From positions 564,520-628,519 of the forward strand of contig NZ_JBBEXD010000003.1 of NCBI RefSeq assembly GCF_037782385.1: a stretch of 64,000 nucleotides of DNA. The letters are read 5' to 3'. Positions 9,001 to 17,210 of this stretch are shown one piece after another. This stretch comes from Ascidiimonas meishanensis (GTDB taxonomy: Bacteria; Bacteroidota; Bacteroidia; Flavobacteriales; Flavobacteriaceae). Position 1 is the first letter of the stretch; every line of letters begins with the position of its first letter. The notes beneath the pieces are model-generated. The model was not told where the DNA came from. It ran no database searches and saw only the letters and a program-made list of their open reading frames with translations. The position numbers and the translations under genes are program-made.

Positions 9001-11876
9001 GAAATCTTGATATTGAGAAGCTAAAAGAGATACTAACCGATAATGCTGCCATTGATGCCTATGAAAAAGATCCGTTTAATCCACATGCCATAGCTCGGTT
9101 GAGATTAAATGCTTACCAAAAAGCAATTGTGATGAAATATGTAGATAATCTTTTAGATTGGGGTGATTATCTCTTTACTCAGGATACCCGCGAATCTATA
9201 GGTGAGGCAACCATGCTTTATGTATTGGCTCAGGATATCTTAGGCAAAAGACCGGTTAAACTTGGAAAATGTGAAACAGCAGACGAGACTAAATTAACCT
9301 ATGACAAAATTAAAGACAGGATAGCCAAGGGATCGGAATTTCTTATTACCCTTGAAAACTCCTATTGGATTACCAAACAGGACTATAAATACAATATTAA
9401 ACCAGTTATTGCATCCAAATCCCTCATGGCCTCTTTGAAAAATGAAAACAGGATACAAGAAACTAATCAGTTGATGGAAGTAGCTAGTATGGCTCAGCAA
9501 AAAAGGGTGTCAGATGCGCTTGTAATAGCTTCAAATAGTGGTTTAGTGGATAATACCCTCGCAACAACTATGTCAGCAGGAATAAGATATGGTAATAACT
9601 ACGAACGAGTAGAAACATATGAGCGGGTTTTTGAGGTGGTTTATGAGGCAAAAAAACGCAAAAAAAGATGGACAGACCTTGAAAAGGTAGATAGAAAAGA
9701 CATTATTGAGAAAAAACCGGGAAGGTTACCATTATATGAACTGGTAAAAGAATCGCAATTGGTATTTTGTGTCCCTCATAATGAAGATTTATTAGATTAC
9801 TGGGATAGGGTAAATGACAGGCTATACAAAATAAGGTTTTGTATGAACATAAAGGGTATAAGGAGAAGCCTGGCATTATTTCAACCCCCCATTGACCCTG
9901 CACTTTTAGTAAGAGCAAGGGCAGCAGGGTTAAGCATGGAAGACATTCTGTCAATGATCGCCGGGGCAGCCACCCTGCCACCATACCGTTTTGAATACTT
10001 ATTGGAAAAAGCAAAACAGTTTACTCAATCCGTACAGGGCTTTGGCAATGCCCTGCTAAGCGCCCTTGAAAAGAAAGATACTGAAGAACTGACGCTTTTA
10101 CGGTCTACACATGAACAAAATATCCTGAAACTCACCAAAGATATTAAGAGAAAACAGGTTAAAGAAGCAAAGGCACAGTATAAGGCAATGCAGGAAACTC
10201 TTAAAAATGTAGAAAATCGGGTTAATTATTATCAGGGATTAATTGAGACCGGATTAATTCCATGGGAGCGAACACAACAGATATCAAAACATGCTGCGGG
10301 AGCACTTAGAACCGTTAGCAGTATATTTTTTGCCACTGGGGGAATTACAAATTTGATTCCGCAATTGGGGAGCCCTTTCGCCATGAAATGGGGAGGAGAG
10401 GAATTGGGCGACAGTACCGATGAATGGGGTAAATTTATGAATACTCTGGCTTCTATTCTGGATGATGTGGCAGCTTCTGCTGGCCTGGAAGCTTCATTTC
10501 AGCGCAGGGAAGAAGAGTGGGAACAACAACTAGCTCTGGCCCAACAAGAAATTAAGCAGGTAGATCAACAGGTTCTTGCTGCAGAAATTAGACAGCAGCT
10601 AGCCGAAAAAAGCCTTGAAATCCACGAAAAAAGTGTGGAACAGGCCAAAGAACTGCATGATTTTTATAGAAATAAATTTACCAGCCTAGGGCTTTACAAC
10701 TTTTTGTCCTCCAATCTAAGCCGTATTTACAGGCAGGCCTATAATATAGCCGCAGATATGGCAAGGATGGCAGAGCGGGCTTATCAGTTTGAAATCAATG
10801 ACAACACCTTCTATATTGCTGGAGATAATTGGGAGTCTGATAAAGCAGGGTTGTTGGCAGGAGACCGGTTGATGCTTCAGCTCCAGCAAATGGAACAGGC
10901 ATTTATTAAGGGCAATGTAAGAAAACAGGAAATTGCTCAAACGTTCTCTCTTGCTATGCTGTCACCTTCTGAGTTACTTACCCTACGCCAGACAGGGAGC
11001 TGTAATTTTAACATCCCTGAAATAGCCTTTGAACTACTATATCCAGGGCAATACAGAAGACTCATGAAATCTGTAAGAGTAACTATACCCGGTGTTACAG
11101 GTCCATATACCAATGTAAGTGCCAGGCTTACCCTATTAAAAGGCGAAATTGAAAAAGAAGACGGTGTACCACTTGAAGAACACCTGATAGCAAAAAATAC
11201 CTCTATCAGCCTCAGTGGTGGATTAAATGATACTGGAACTTTTGAGCTTAACTTGAGAGATGAACGGTATTTACCTTTTGAAGGAGGTGGTGCTATAAGT
11301 GAGTGGAAAATTGAGTTACCTTCAAAAGTGAGATCTTTTAATTATGATACCATTTCAGATGTATTGCTTACTATTGGGTATACTGCTCTGGAAGGCAACA
11401 GGACTGCGGCAGAAAATGCCTTGGCCACCACGTTAACAAATTACGCTACCACCAACGGGCTCTTAAGACTAATAAGTCTTAGACATGAATTCCCTAATGC
11501 CTATCATCAATTACTTTCTCCTGATGATGGAGATCCGCAATTTGTAGAGTTTGATATAGAAAAAAATCATTTTCCATACTTATTACAGGAGAAGAATCTT
11601 ACTTTGACACAAACAAAAGTCTATTTAAAGCCAGCAAGCGAAAATACGATCATCCCCCCTAATCCTTTTAAAGTAAATGATACCAATATAACATGGACTA
11701 CCGGTGATGATATTGCGCATTCTGCTAGTACAGGTAGCAAAAACAAATTAAAAGGTGGAACCATTGGCTTAACGGGCTCTCCTATCAAAAAATGGAGTAT
11801 TGATGCCGGTTTAAGCGGATTAGATAGAAGTAAACTAGATGATATTTTAGTATTGATGAAGTATAGAATCAATTAA
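3003..11876 (+). CDS. Tc toxin subunit A (TcA/TcdA-like, pore-forming translocation subunit)
   Basis: A 2957-residue TcA-like protein, somewhat longer than Photorhabdus TcdA1 (about 2500). Residues 8-115 form a carboxypeptidase-regulatory-like beta domain (TVEGTITNQNKQPVKGV), an unusual front end. Residues about 610-900 match the Salmonella virulence plasmid A (VRP1) region, with C-x-C-x-x-C followed by SPAAYFTDLMYFID. Around residue 1937 is GAYGEYYWEMFFHIPF with WWYERIFNPT, the conserved Tc block. Residues 2299-2500 hold the pore-forming region (RARAAGLSMEDILSMIAGAA, FGNALLSALEKKD) and a long coiled coil; the last 300 residues are the TcB-binding end (LSPSELLTLRQTGSCNFNIPE). TcA pentamers bind the target cell and inject the TcB/TcC cocoon content. 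It lies 76 bp behind the RHS toxin gene, so the two are probably one operon. No separate TcB gene is in the window. Confidence 0.9.
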   Translation: MTTQNEQKQYTVEGTITNQNKQPVKGVMVRATDQDPNTPENPLGKPVRTNEKGKYKIIYKDEDFRIGGLESGGADIIIRVYDHNNKLLGESKMYKNSGKKAKINLTINEQTEDEILLGLNLSNAKVKDLEIFPEASRQVVNKVLNKKLENRFLEIAGKERGYLKGVLRKVKVNYQLGKELKVDEYFKKFVIPEVEKLKLSHEEVQALKELISQNANGKIEDLLELEGTFKENTALKREVRRVQTLEFSKLNGLKAKSKEALLKANLDWSDVNEATLLPLISDGFITENEKDNLIITSELSRLTGDNLPLIKSLKTSKLRSLDDLVSMNHEDWVKIIEDNKVQIPGAEDSKETYAENLRKNIEATYPTKYFLERVVKSKYSKEYQLLKTVERLQANNKTIITDGTVHINNLNWKGISKRNRKKMEADLKELAAFANRYLHLGVTEIVNDPALNESKKKEQIHKRLKALKKFQENNPSIEFANTNFIDEKSFNWDGIKKEDKKPVKRQMLAYQRVQIITDDYETRKTLLDTGFDSAMAVASISEEQFMKNSGLEYEKSRTVYLKAKEQALASCHYFEAVRDALHGSFHDLEISNQPSLVNDLKEIDGFDDLFGNQDFCDCEHCRSIFSPAAYFTDLMYFIDENVSKKLFNPQRLQHPLYLKNRRPDLWNLKLTCANTTTLIPYLQFVNEVLEAYIKKAEGVSDVFKSRIKDAKIATTLPVNLPLEELRVYSSHFGQKLYEIYKTLGLSRKNQLREALKLSQEELFIIITSDAANVQNRFGNESLTNFNVQRFIQYANITREVLTEVLKTTFFSEISKVKVALKKDTSDIQKYEEVLKGLTQNRLDLIHRYLRLWKKTDWSVREFDLLLNSLKKAGLINNFGSIDANGDPSVLQLADVMLLKEELNLSAEELSAIIHLLPLTAVKDHQKSHFERLFDLEKIFGVASVDANGKKTYKTTATLLANKSQDKITPLLLAGLGIQESDLIELFKFLGIDITLDQQLNYSKVTKLYRHARVCRALKWSVEDLIIAANILFSGSEISNLAQIHDLIEFNDWLKKSPFSLSDLTFIIEGKETGTIRYESRNERIAKSVLEIQKAPKQDKKESLVAHLAQTFNLSSDQLHKEIFPNLVTIDINAAGINTALNATFTNEKPNNLNDFDALTALMKELERISLLITKSELTPEAITFLVTHKDVFGITDLKVRTLDEVKLIDVYQKLAGIGLESERELLLQDALVQYQTDGTFNNDSLALMASNWEQPLGRVASLQTTFTLPLVALEAIRSLQKLISLADTLGLEGHNLKKLTFTSYDELVVARDIALSVFTAKYSEEKERKEKLEPYLDKINTLKRDVLCDYIIAKKDTFKFSDRSDLYNFFLLDVEMSGCFRTSRLVCTISSLQLYIHRCLINLEQSDKNLNPAIEDVKVNPTWIPAEEWKWRKNYRVWEANRKVFLYPENYIDPTLRANKTHIFKELEDELLQEKITKESAESAYKKYVSQFNELTKLRFAGAYYESVPVDFNYWNMGITNASGFILLTSVFFPLESNESKFYFFARTHTDPYQYYYRTYNHYKQIWGNWIKMEVAIEAAELSALVFRGKLYVFWTEVQTKEINNISGGDATSDGAIFKVHTKYCFLKEDGKWSTPQRVYLGYLSAEEEKIYRRGINTYPTSEKIRDKKHDEAFLKFEKKIFRKPYVIKSTNPIHPFYLAYIWSQNKGIHQKNYRINSATNIWMNFQFLGIAIRIYLITPTVDFSIFNDNFSNAKKTVKGRIKHVRNNAIVANDEKDFTFHLENAAKCTVKVGDISYTLPVNSITTPNNIEACSFPLSLSRNELVGMTNEEINAMSVSITNGSYNFLKKEFDIAYIENGDTSFYVENGFKSFTKATRTITQTQSGHSVLLLGGTLVPLTTVNTDELMDILYAKGLKQFLSLQTQNITNSSGQKVDLKGAYGEYYWEMFFHIPFLIANHLNANQKFEEAKWWYERIFNPTAEEEPGNQKPSDHNWQFRAFRNLDIEKLKEILTDNAAIDAYEKDPFNPHAIARLRLNAYQKAIVMKYVDNLLDWGDYLFTQDTRESIGEATMLYVLAQDILGKRPVKLGKCETADETKLTYDKIKDRIAKGSEFLITLENSYWITKQDYKYNIKPVIASKSLMASLKNENRIQETNQLMEVASMAQQKRVSDALVIASNSGLVDNTLATTMSAGIRYGNNYERVETYERVFEVVYEAKKRKKRWTDLEKVDRKDIIEKKPGRLPLYELVKESQLVFCVPHNEDLLDYWDRVNDRLYKIRFCMNIKGIRRSLALFQPPIDPALLVRARAAGLSMEDILSMIAGAATLPPYRFEYLLEKAKQFTQSVQGFGNALLSALEKKDTEELTLLRSTHEQNILKLTKDIKRKQVKEAKAQYKAMQETLKNVENRVNYYQGLIETGLIPWERTQQISKHAAGALRTVSSIFFATGGITNLIPQLGSPFAMKWGGEELGDSTDEWGKFMNTLASILDDVAASAGLEASFQRREEEWEQQLALAQQEIKQVDQQVLAAEIRQQLAEKSLEIHEKSVEQAKELHDFYRNKFTSLGLYNFLSSNLSRIYRQAYNIAADMARMAERAYQFEINDNTFYIAGDNWESDKAGLLAGDRLMLQLQQMEQAFIKGNVRKQEIAQTFSLAMLSPSELLTLRQTGSCNFNIPEIAFELLYPGQYRRLMKSVRVTIPGVTGPYTNVSARLTLLKGEIEKEDGVPLEEHLIAKNTSISLSGGLNDTGTFELNLRDERYLPFEGGGAISEWKIELPSKVRSFNYDTISDVLLTIGYTALEGNRTAAENALATTLTNYATTNGLLRLISLRHEFPNAYHQLLSPDDGDPQFVEFDIEKNHFPYLLQEKNLTLTQTKVYLKPASENTIIPPNPFKVNDTNITWTTGDDIAHSASTGSKNKLKGGTIGLTGSPIKKWSIDAGLSGLDRSKLDDILVLMKYRIN

Positions 11877-12337
11877 AGGTGCCAACTACCCCCCTGCATG
11901 AAGGTTTTTAGGAAAAGTACTTTTTTAGAAAATATATAGTATCTTTTAAATGTTCAGGGGGTAGTATATTATGGTTTTCAATTAACAGAAGTAGTTGTTT
12001 GGTAGGTCAACTAACCAATAAGTAAAATAACGTGAGTTCGATCTAATTTCAGTTTTATATTTTTAATCTTAAAGAGGTTTTTGAATTATTAAAAACAAGT
12101 TATTAGCCAGAATATTTGCTGTAGTCAAAAGAGGCACACCATATGTTGATATTATGGCTTATGCAGCATAAAAGTGAAAATAAATTTGTTTTATCCATAG
12201 AATACGGGGCTTCGAAAATTCTTAACGAAAAACCTTGTTATACTGCGCAAAAAGACAATTTCGAACTCGATTTTAATTCTTATTTACGTTGAACTGACGT
12301 TGATTAATAAACAGAACTCGATTTTCTGTTAGGACTT

Positions 12338-12429
12338 AAAGAAATCAATTTATTTCTTTTTTAACTACCCAAAGCGACTTTTATAAAGAAAATGCCAACC
12401 TATAAGGCTGGTTGTTTCCAATTTTCTTT
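12338..12429. terminator. two AT-rich hairpins between convergent genes
   Basis: The 610 bp between the TcA stop and the convergent serine hydrolase gene hold no convincing ORF. Two hairpins are visible. The first has stems AAAGAAAT (12338-12345) and ATTTCTTT (12352-12359) with a 6 nt loop and trailing Ts. The second has stems AAAGAAAAT (12385-12393) and ATTTTCTTT (12421-12429), with an inner CAACC/GGTTG pair. Both are placed to end transcription from both sides. The stems are AT-rich, so their strength is uncertain. The 12-mer GAACTCGATTTT also occurs twice in this gap. Confidence 0.45.
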
Positions 12430-12486
12430 GAATTGTAGACCATTGCTCAATAATTTTATGCTTTGCGTGATAATTTGGTAGTTTTA

Positions 12487-13737
12487 TCAGAATCTTTCTT
12501 GATACGCTCCTAAGGTATCCCAAACAGCGTAAAATTCGTCAACACCTTCCTTATTGTTTAAATCCGTATTAATAATTAGAATTCTTCCTATTTTCTTTTC
12601 AGCATCAAAAAACATAAATGAGGAGACCCCTGGGTCACCTCCTGTATGACCAATGTAGCCCTTGGCAGAAAAACCAATAAATATCCCAAAGTCATATTCA
12701 TCATTATAAGGATTCTCTTCATCACGTTCCGTAAATTGATCAGGACTCATTTGCTTTTTAAATAGCTCGTGGTAACTTTCTTTTTTTAAAAGAGTTCCAT
12801 TACCTGAATATCCTTTGATTAATTCAGTAAGATATAATCCTAAGTCATGACTTGATGTGATCAATCCACCATCAGGATAAGTGATAAGTGAGTATAGTGG
12901 AAATTCCTTTTCAGGAGTTGCATACAGCTTTGAATGCTGAGCAAGATCAAGATCTATGGCATCAAAAGACCAACCAGATGATTTCATTTTTAATGGTTGA
13001 AGTATATGCTTTGATGTAAATGTATGATAACTTTCTCCTGTAGCTCCTTCCAGTACAAGCGCAGCAAGGGTAGCACCAACATTAGAATATTCAAATAGAG
13101 CTCCTGGTTTCTTTTTTAGAAAACTTTCTTTGGTATACCATTTTCCATCTTCACTAAGTACATTTTTAAGAAAGTCCTCAATAGAGATTTTATTCTCTGG
13201 CGGATTAAAATTTTCTGAAACTTCTTTCAACAAACCAGAGGTACTATCTTGTTTTGTATTTAAGACATAAGATTTTTCATTGTAAACATTAGCGTCTTTT
13301 ATGGAAGAAGTGTGTGTAGCTAATTGTTTGATGGTAATTTCTTCTAACGGATAATATGGATTTTTAACTTTAAAGGGAAGGTGTTTTTCAATAGGATCAT
13401 CTAAGGATAGTTTACCCATTTCCTGCGCTTTTAAAAGAGCAATTCCAATAAGTGTTTTTGAAATGGACGCGATGTTTTGTACCGTATTTTTGGTATAGGC
13501 TATTTTGTTTTCAGTATCTGCATACCCTATTCCATTTTCATATAGCGTACTATCTTGAGTTACAATCGCCACCGAAAAACCATTGATAAATCCTTTTTTA
13601 TGAATTTCCATCAATACTTCTGTTAATGAATCTTTTATGATCTTATCGTCATTTGCTGGTTCGATTATTTTTTTTGTCTGCTGATGGCAAGATGATAGCA
13701 GTAACATCAAAAAAATAGACAGGATAGATTTCTTCAT
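12487..13737 (-). CDS. beta-lactamase-family serine hydrolase, lipoprotein
   Basis: A 416-residue penicillin-binding-protein-like serine hydrolase (class C beta-lactamase / esterase fold). The N-terminus is a lipoprotein signal ending in LLLSSC at residue 17, so it should sit in the outer membrane or periplasm. The three active-site motifs are present: SxxK as S91-I-S-K94, YxN as Y217-S-N219, and HTG at 364-366. Members hydrolyse peptides, esters or sometimes beta-lactams; nothing here points to a specific substrate. It follows a decayed membrane gene on the same strand with 30 bp between them. Stand-alone hydrolases of this family are common in Bacteroidota. Confidence 0.85.
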   Translation of the reverse strand: MKKSILSIFLMLLLSSCHQQTKKIIEPANDDKIIKDSLTEVLMEIHKKGFINGFSVAIVTQDSTLYENGIGYADTENKIAYTKNTVQNIASISKTLIGIALLKAQEMGKLSLDDPIEKHLPFKVKNPYYPLEEITIKQLATHTSSIKDANVYNEKSYVLNTKQDSTSGLLKEVSENFNPPENKISIEDFLKNVLSEDGKWYTKESFLKKKPGALFEYSNVGATLAALVLEGATGESYHTFTSKHILQPLKMKSSGWSFDAIDLDLAQHSKLYATPEKEFPLYSLITYPDGGLITSSHDLGLYLTELIKGYSGNGTLLKKESYHELFKKQMSPDQFTERDEENPYNDEYDFGIFIGFSAKGYIGHTGGDPGVSSFMFFDAEKKIGRILIINTDLNNKEGVDEFYAVWDTLGAYQERF

Positions 13738-13767
13738 TTAAAATAAGTTTTTGATGGATATTCAAAT

Positions 13768-14240
13768 TTACAATTTATAGTGTTTTCTTTTTCTTAAACC
13801 AAAAATTAATCCTACTAAACCTATTATCATGCAGCCTAAAAACCAAAATCCTAAGTGATATTTGTCTACTAAAACTCTATAAAACACCGTAAAAAGGAAT
13901 AGTAAGATTCCAGTAATTTCCCATACAACACGCTTTTCAAGTTTTTTTTCCAATGCTGCAGTTAAATTAAAGATAATTTTTAGCTCATCCCAATCCCAAA
14001 AAATCAATACTAAATTAGAAAATAGCATTAATCTGGTTAGTACAGGTGTGTAGGCAAAATAATACGATAAGGTAATAATAAAAATATTCAGAATTATTGG
14101 CAAATTAATCAATGCTCCTAATTTTGTAAATCGAGTTCCTTTAATCAAATGATACAAGAAAAAACAAACGCTTCACCAATTAAATATCTGATATAAATAA
14201 CTATTATTTGAAGCCAAACTTTTTCTTTAAATTTATTCAT
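13768..14240 (-). pseudogene. decayed DoxX-like membrane protein gene
   Basis: The C-terminal 128 residues are open in one frame from a TTG at 14157 and contain three or four membrane segments (TKLGALINLPIILNIFIITL, WEITGILLFLFTVFYRVLV, FWFLGCMIIGLVGLIFGL). An ATG at 14240 opens a second frame reading MNKFKEKVWLQIIVIYIRYL then IGEAFVFSCII and stop, which looks like the proper N-terminus of the same family. The two parts are in different frames and meet near 14150. From memory of DoxX-like flavobacterial proteins about 50 residues normally lie between these blocks, so I infer an internal deletion plus frameshift. A single extra T in the run at 14159-14164 would restore the frame but not the missing block. 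A genuine short protein from the TTG is possible. Confidence 0.55.
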
Positions 14241-14263
14241 AAAAAATTCAAAGTTGAAAATGG

Positions 14264-17137
14264 TTAATCCCCATTTAAGATTGATGGAACTATGGTCGGG
14301 TAAGCTATTCTTAAAAACTGATAACCAATACCTGTAATTCCGGTCATTACACCCATAGAGTAAATACTTTTAGAACCAATGTGCCAGCCTTTTTCATCAA
14401 TTGATTCTATTAATAATCGTAAAATGGTATCTAATTTTTTTCGTATTTCCTTATCGTCGAAGTATAGATAGTATTCGTGTAATAACTCAAGATTTCCAAA
14501 ATCACCAAAACTTAACGATTGATTTCCTCCAAAACCCTGTTTTACGGTAGTCTCAATTGCTATTTCTATCTCTTTCTTTAAGTTGGGAATAGACAAATTA
14601 GATTTTAGTAAAGATAATCTAGCAATCCCAATTCCTGGAGCTCCATGAGACCATGCAGTGCAACATATGGTTTCATTAGGATAACTTAAGGTAATAGCAT
14701 CTCTGCAGTCTTGCCAATTATTCTGATCTTTAATATAAAGTCTTTTCTCATAGTTTAAAATACTCTGTAAAACCGTTATATGATTTTCATCTTTAGTAAT
14801 AGTATATAGTTTTGAAAATGCCAATGCAAAACCTGAAGATCCGTGTGCAAGTCCGCTAAGAGGAACCTTACTTACTATCTTCCATGCAATAAAGTCAGAT
14901 TTATAAATAGCTTTACTCAACAAATAGTCTCCTGCTTTTTTAGCAAAAAATGCTGCTTTATTTGATTTGCTGTGTTCATAATAGTTTGCGCAAGCTATTA
15001 TGAAACCTGCATTCCCTTTTAAGATTGAATAATCTTTATCTTTCTGAATTAAGTCTTCAAAATTAATAGTATTGAAATATACTTCTATTTTTTTAAAATA
15101 TATTTCTTTGCCCCATAAGAGACCTATTTTTGTATATAGATTTATAATACTTCCCCATCCCGCATATAAGCCTAAAACCTTAATAGAGTTTTGGGCTTCA
15201 GAAATTTTTTTATCTAAATAGCGCAATGCCCTTAATGCAATATTTTTATATTCTTCTTTTCTTGTAACTTCATGTAGGTAGGCAAAAAATAAGATTTCAC
15301 CTGGCATACCTGTAAACAAATCGTAAGAGGCCTCGGCAATTCTATATTTTTTACCTTCCAAGTCAGTTGCTTTGAAAACAAGCCAATTACATATTTCTTC
15401 GTTGCAATTAATTGAGTCAATAATATAATCTGCTACTTTAATACTTTGTGCTAACAACTCTTCATTGTCTGGGATATTGAGATTTAAATTTGGATTTAAT
15501 CGCTTATAATGTTTTGTATTCTGATTAGGAGATTTTGAAATTGAAAATGAAGCGTCAATAATCCACAATTGTCTTTTTAAATCTTGAATAGAAAGCGTAT
15601 CTATTTTCTGAAAAACAGTATTTTCTCCAGTGTTTTCAAAAAAATTCTCTAAATATTGATCATCTTCATACCAAAGATGCTTTGAGTTTACCTTGGTGGT
15701 AAATAATGGTATTTCTCGTTTTAAAAGGCTTGCCTCCTCATGAGGTGTAAATATTTTGGCTAACTGATACGTCTTTATTCTTTCACGCAGTACTTGAAAA
15801 TGTTTTTTTGCTTCTTCTTCACTCTCTAGAACATTAGGATGTGTACTTTCTTCTAAAAGGTGAACATAGGCTACTGTATTTCTAAATAAAACACGTACTT
15901 CATCATCAGCAAAATAGCTTAATTGGGATTTAATATATTCTTTATTATTATATAAGAATAAATATACCTTTTTGAACCCTTCTTTGAAATGCGGTAGGTG
16001 TTCACTACCAATAGGTGCTTTTTTACCATTTAATAGAGCAATATTTTTACCTCCTTTTAATATACCTTTATCTCTAACATATTCTAGGTTTCCATCATTA
16101 ATTTGCAGAACCATGTTTGATAGGATGCTCTCTTTATTCTCAACATCGGTTAAACCACTTATATCAATTTCATCATCATCAGCTGAGATGGTACTTGGTA
16201 AAATACCTGTTCTAAGTACAGAGTTGCTAATAGCTTGATTGGTCTCTGTACCTAGCATAGGGAAATAAGGATGAAAAAAGGACTCAAGGTCAATTAATAC
16301 TGGGTACTCCCCATGTGATATGATATTTTCATAATGAAAATCGGTAGCTTCTAATGCATATAAAATAGCTAAATAAGCTCCTTTTCTAAAATAATAGTTA
16401 TTTATTTCTTTTTTAGTAGTACACGATGTATTCTCAATAAACTCAACCCATCCATAAGATTCATGGCGTATGGTTTTTGGAGTTTTGAATCCAATACCTA
16501 ATTGCTCGTCTAGTTTTAGTAAAAATTCAGAAAAATGATAATCAATAGAGAGGTTTCGAGGCTTATAAATTAGTTTTTTATTTGATTCAAATTCGATAAG
16601 AGCAACTGTTTTACCTCCTCTATGTCTATCGCCTAAACCAAAGGTAATTCGTTCAATAAAACCTAGTTCATCACCCTCAAAAAATTCATTTCTAATAGAG
16701 TTGATATCCTTTTCAAGCCTAACTGCCAACGTCTGTGTTTGCATAAGCCATACTTGTGCCTCATTAACTAACCATTTTTCCAGAAGGGGATATTGTTCTA
16801 ACAAATAATTCCTAATTTCTGGTTCTTTTAAATGATTGTTAAAGGACTCCAATTGCTCTAATTCTGTTTCCTCTGTAAAAACACCTTCCTTTTTTAATAT
16901 TTTATAATTAGCGATTAATGTTTTAAGGGATAAAAAAAGAAGGTTTTCTAATAAATTATGAATAACTACTTTATGAGATTTTACAAAAAGGTCAGTAAAA
17001 CATGTTTTTTGAGTAGCGTTTAATTTTTGGATTGTTTTGTTAATTAGAGGAAGGCAGAAGTTTAAAAGCCCGGTTTGAAAGTGATGTGTTTGAAAATCTA
17101 TAAAAAGATGATCCTTCTTTTCAACGGTTTTTTTCAT
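14264..17137 (-). CDS. lanM: class II lanthipeptide synthetase LanM with degenerate cyclase zinc site
   Basis: A 957-residue LanM. The N-terminal kinase-like dehydratase half, which phosphorylates and then eliminates Ser/Thr of the precursor, looks intact: GDRHRGG at 169-175 (Asp170, His172), YKPR at 191-194, DFHYEN and VLIDLES of the active site, and LFRNTVAY with the Arg/Thr used for elimination. The C-terminal half has the LanC toroid pattern, including LAHGSSGFALAFS. At the two zinc-ligand positions, however, it reads AWSHGAPGIG (Ser830) and LSFGDFGNLE (Ser876, Phe877) where LanC/LanM enzymes have WC-G-PG and CHG. The 46-residue spacing equals that of NisC Cys284 to Cys330, so the alignment is secure. 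The precursor gene lies directly upstream. Whether ring closure is lost, non-enzymatic or zinc-free is open. Confidence 0.9.
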   Translation of the reverse strand: MKKTVEKKDHLFIDFQTHHFQTGLLNFCLPLINKTIQKLNATQKTCFTDLFVKSHKVVIHNLLENLLFLSLKTLIANYKILKKEGVFTEETELEQLESFNNHLKEPEIRNYLLEQYPLLEKWLVNEAQVWLMQTQTLAVRLEKDINSIRNEFFEGDELGFIERITFGLGDRHRGGKTVALIEFESNKKLIYKPRNLSIDYHFSEFLLKLDEQLGIGFKTPKTIRHESYGWVEFIENTSCTTKKEINNYYFRKGAYLAILYALEATDFHYENIISHGEYPVLIDLESFFHPYFPMLGTETNQAISNSVLRTGILPSTISADDDEIDISGLTDVENKESILSNMVLQINDGNLEYVRDKGILKGGKNIALLNGKKAPIGSEHLPHFKEGFKKVYLFLYNNKEYIKSQLSYFADDEVRVLFRNTVAYVHLLEESTHPNVLESEEEAKKHFQVLRERIKTYQLAKIFTPHEEASLLKREIPLFTTKVNSKHLWYEDDQYLENFFENTGENTVFQKIDTLSIQDLKRQLWIIDASFSISKSPNQNTKHYKRLNPNLNLNIPDNEELLAQSIKVADYIIDSINCNEEICNWLVFKATDLEGKKYRIAEASYDLFTGMPGEILFFAYLHEVTRKEEYKNIALRALRYLDKKISEAQNSIKVLGLYAGWGSIINLYTKIGLLWGKEIYFKKIEVYFNTINFEDLIQKDKDYSILKGNAGFIIACANYYEHSKSNKAAFFAKKAGDYLLSKAIYKSDFIAWKIVSKVPLSGLAHGSSGFALAFSKLYTITKDENHITVLQSILNYEKRLYIKDQNNWQDCRDAITLSYPNETICCTAWSHGAPGIGIARLSLLKSNLSIPNLKKEIEIAIETTVKQGFGGNQSLSFGDFGNLELLHEYYLYFDDKEIRKKLDTILRLLIESIDEKGWHIGSKSIYSMGVMTGITGIGYQFLRIAYPTIVPSILNGD

Positions 17138-17151
17138 TTTAGCTTATTATA

Positions 17152-17183
17152 AAAAAACGACTTCAAGAAAGAAGTCGTTTTTT
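17152..17183 (-). terminator. hairpin attenuator between lanA and lanM
   Basis: Stem AAAAAACGACTTC (17152-17164) pairs perfectly with GAAGTCGTTTTTT (17171-17183) around a 6 nt loop. On the minus strand it ends in a T run, the form of an intrinsic terminator. It lies 27 bp after the precursor stop and 14 bp before the lanM start, so it should let the precursor be made in excess over the enzyme, a usual arrangement in lanthipeptide operons. Confidence 0.8.
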
Positions 17184-17210
17184 AGAGTTATTTCAAAACG
17201 AATTTCAGTT

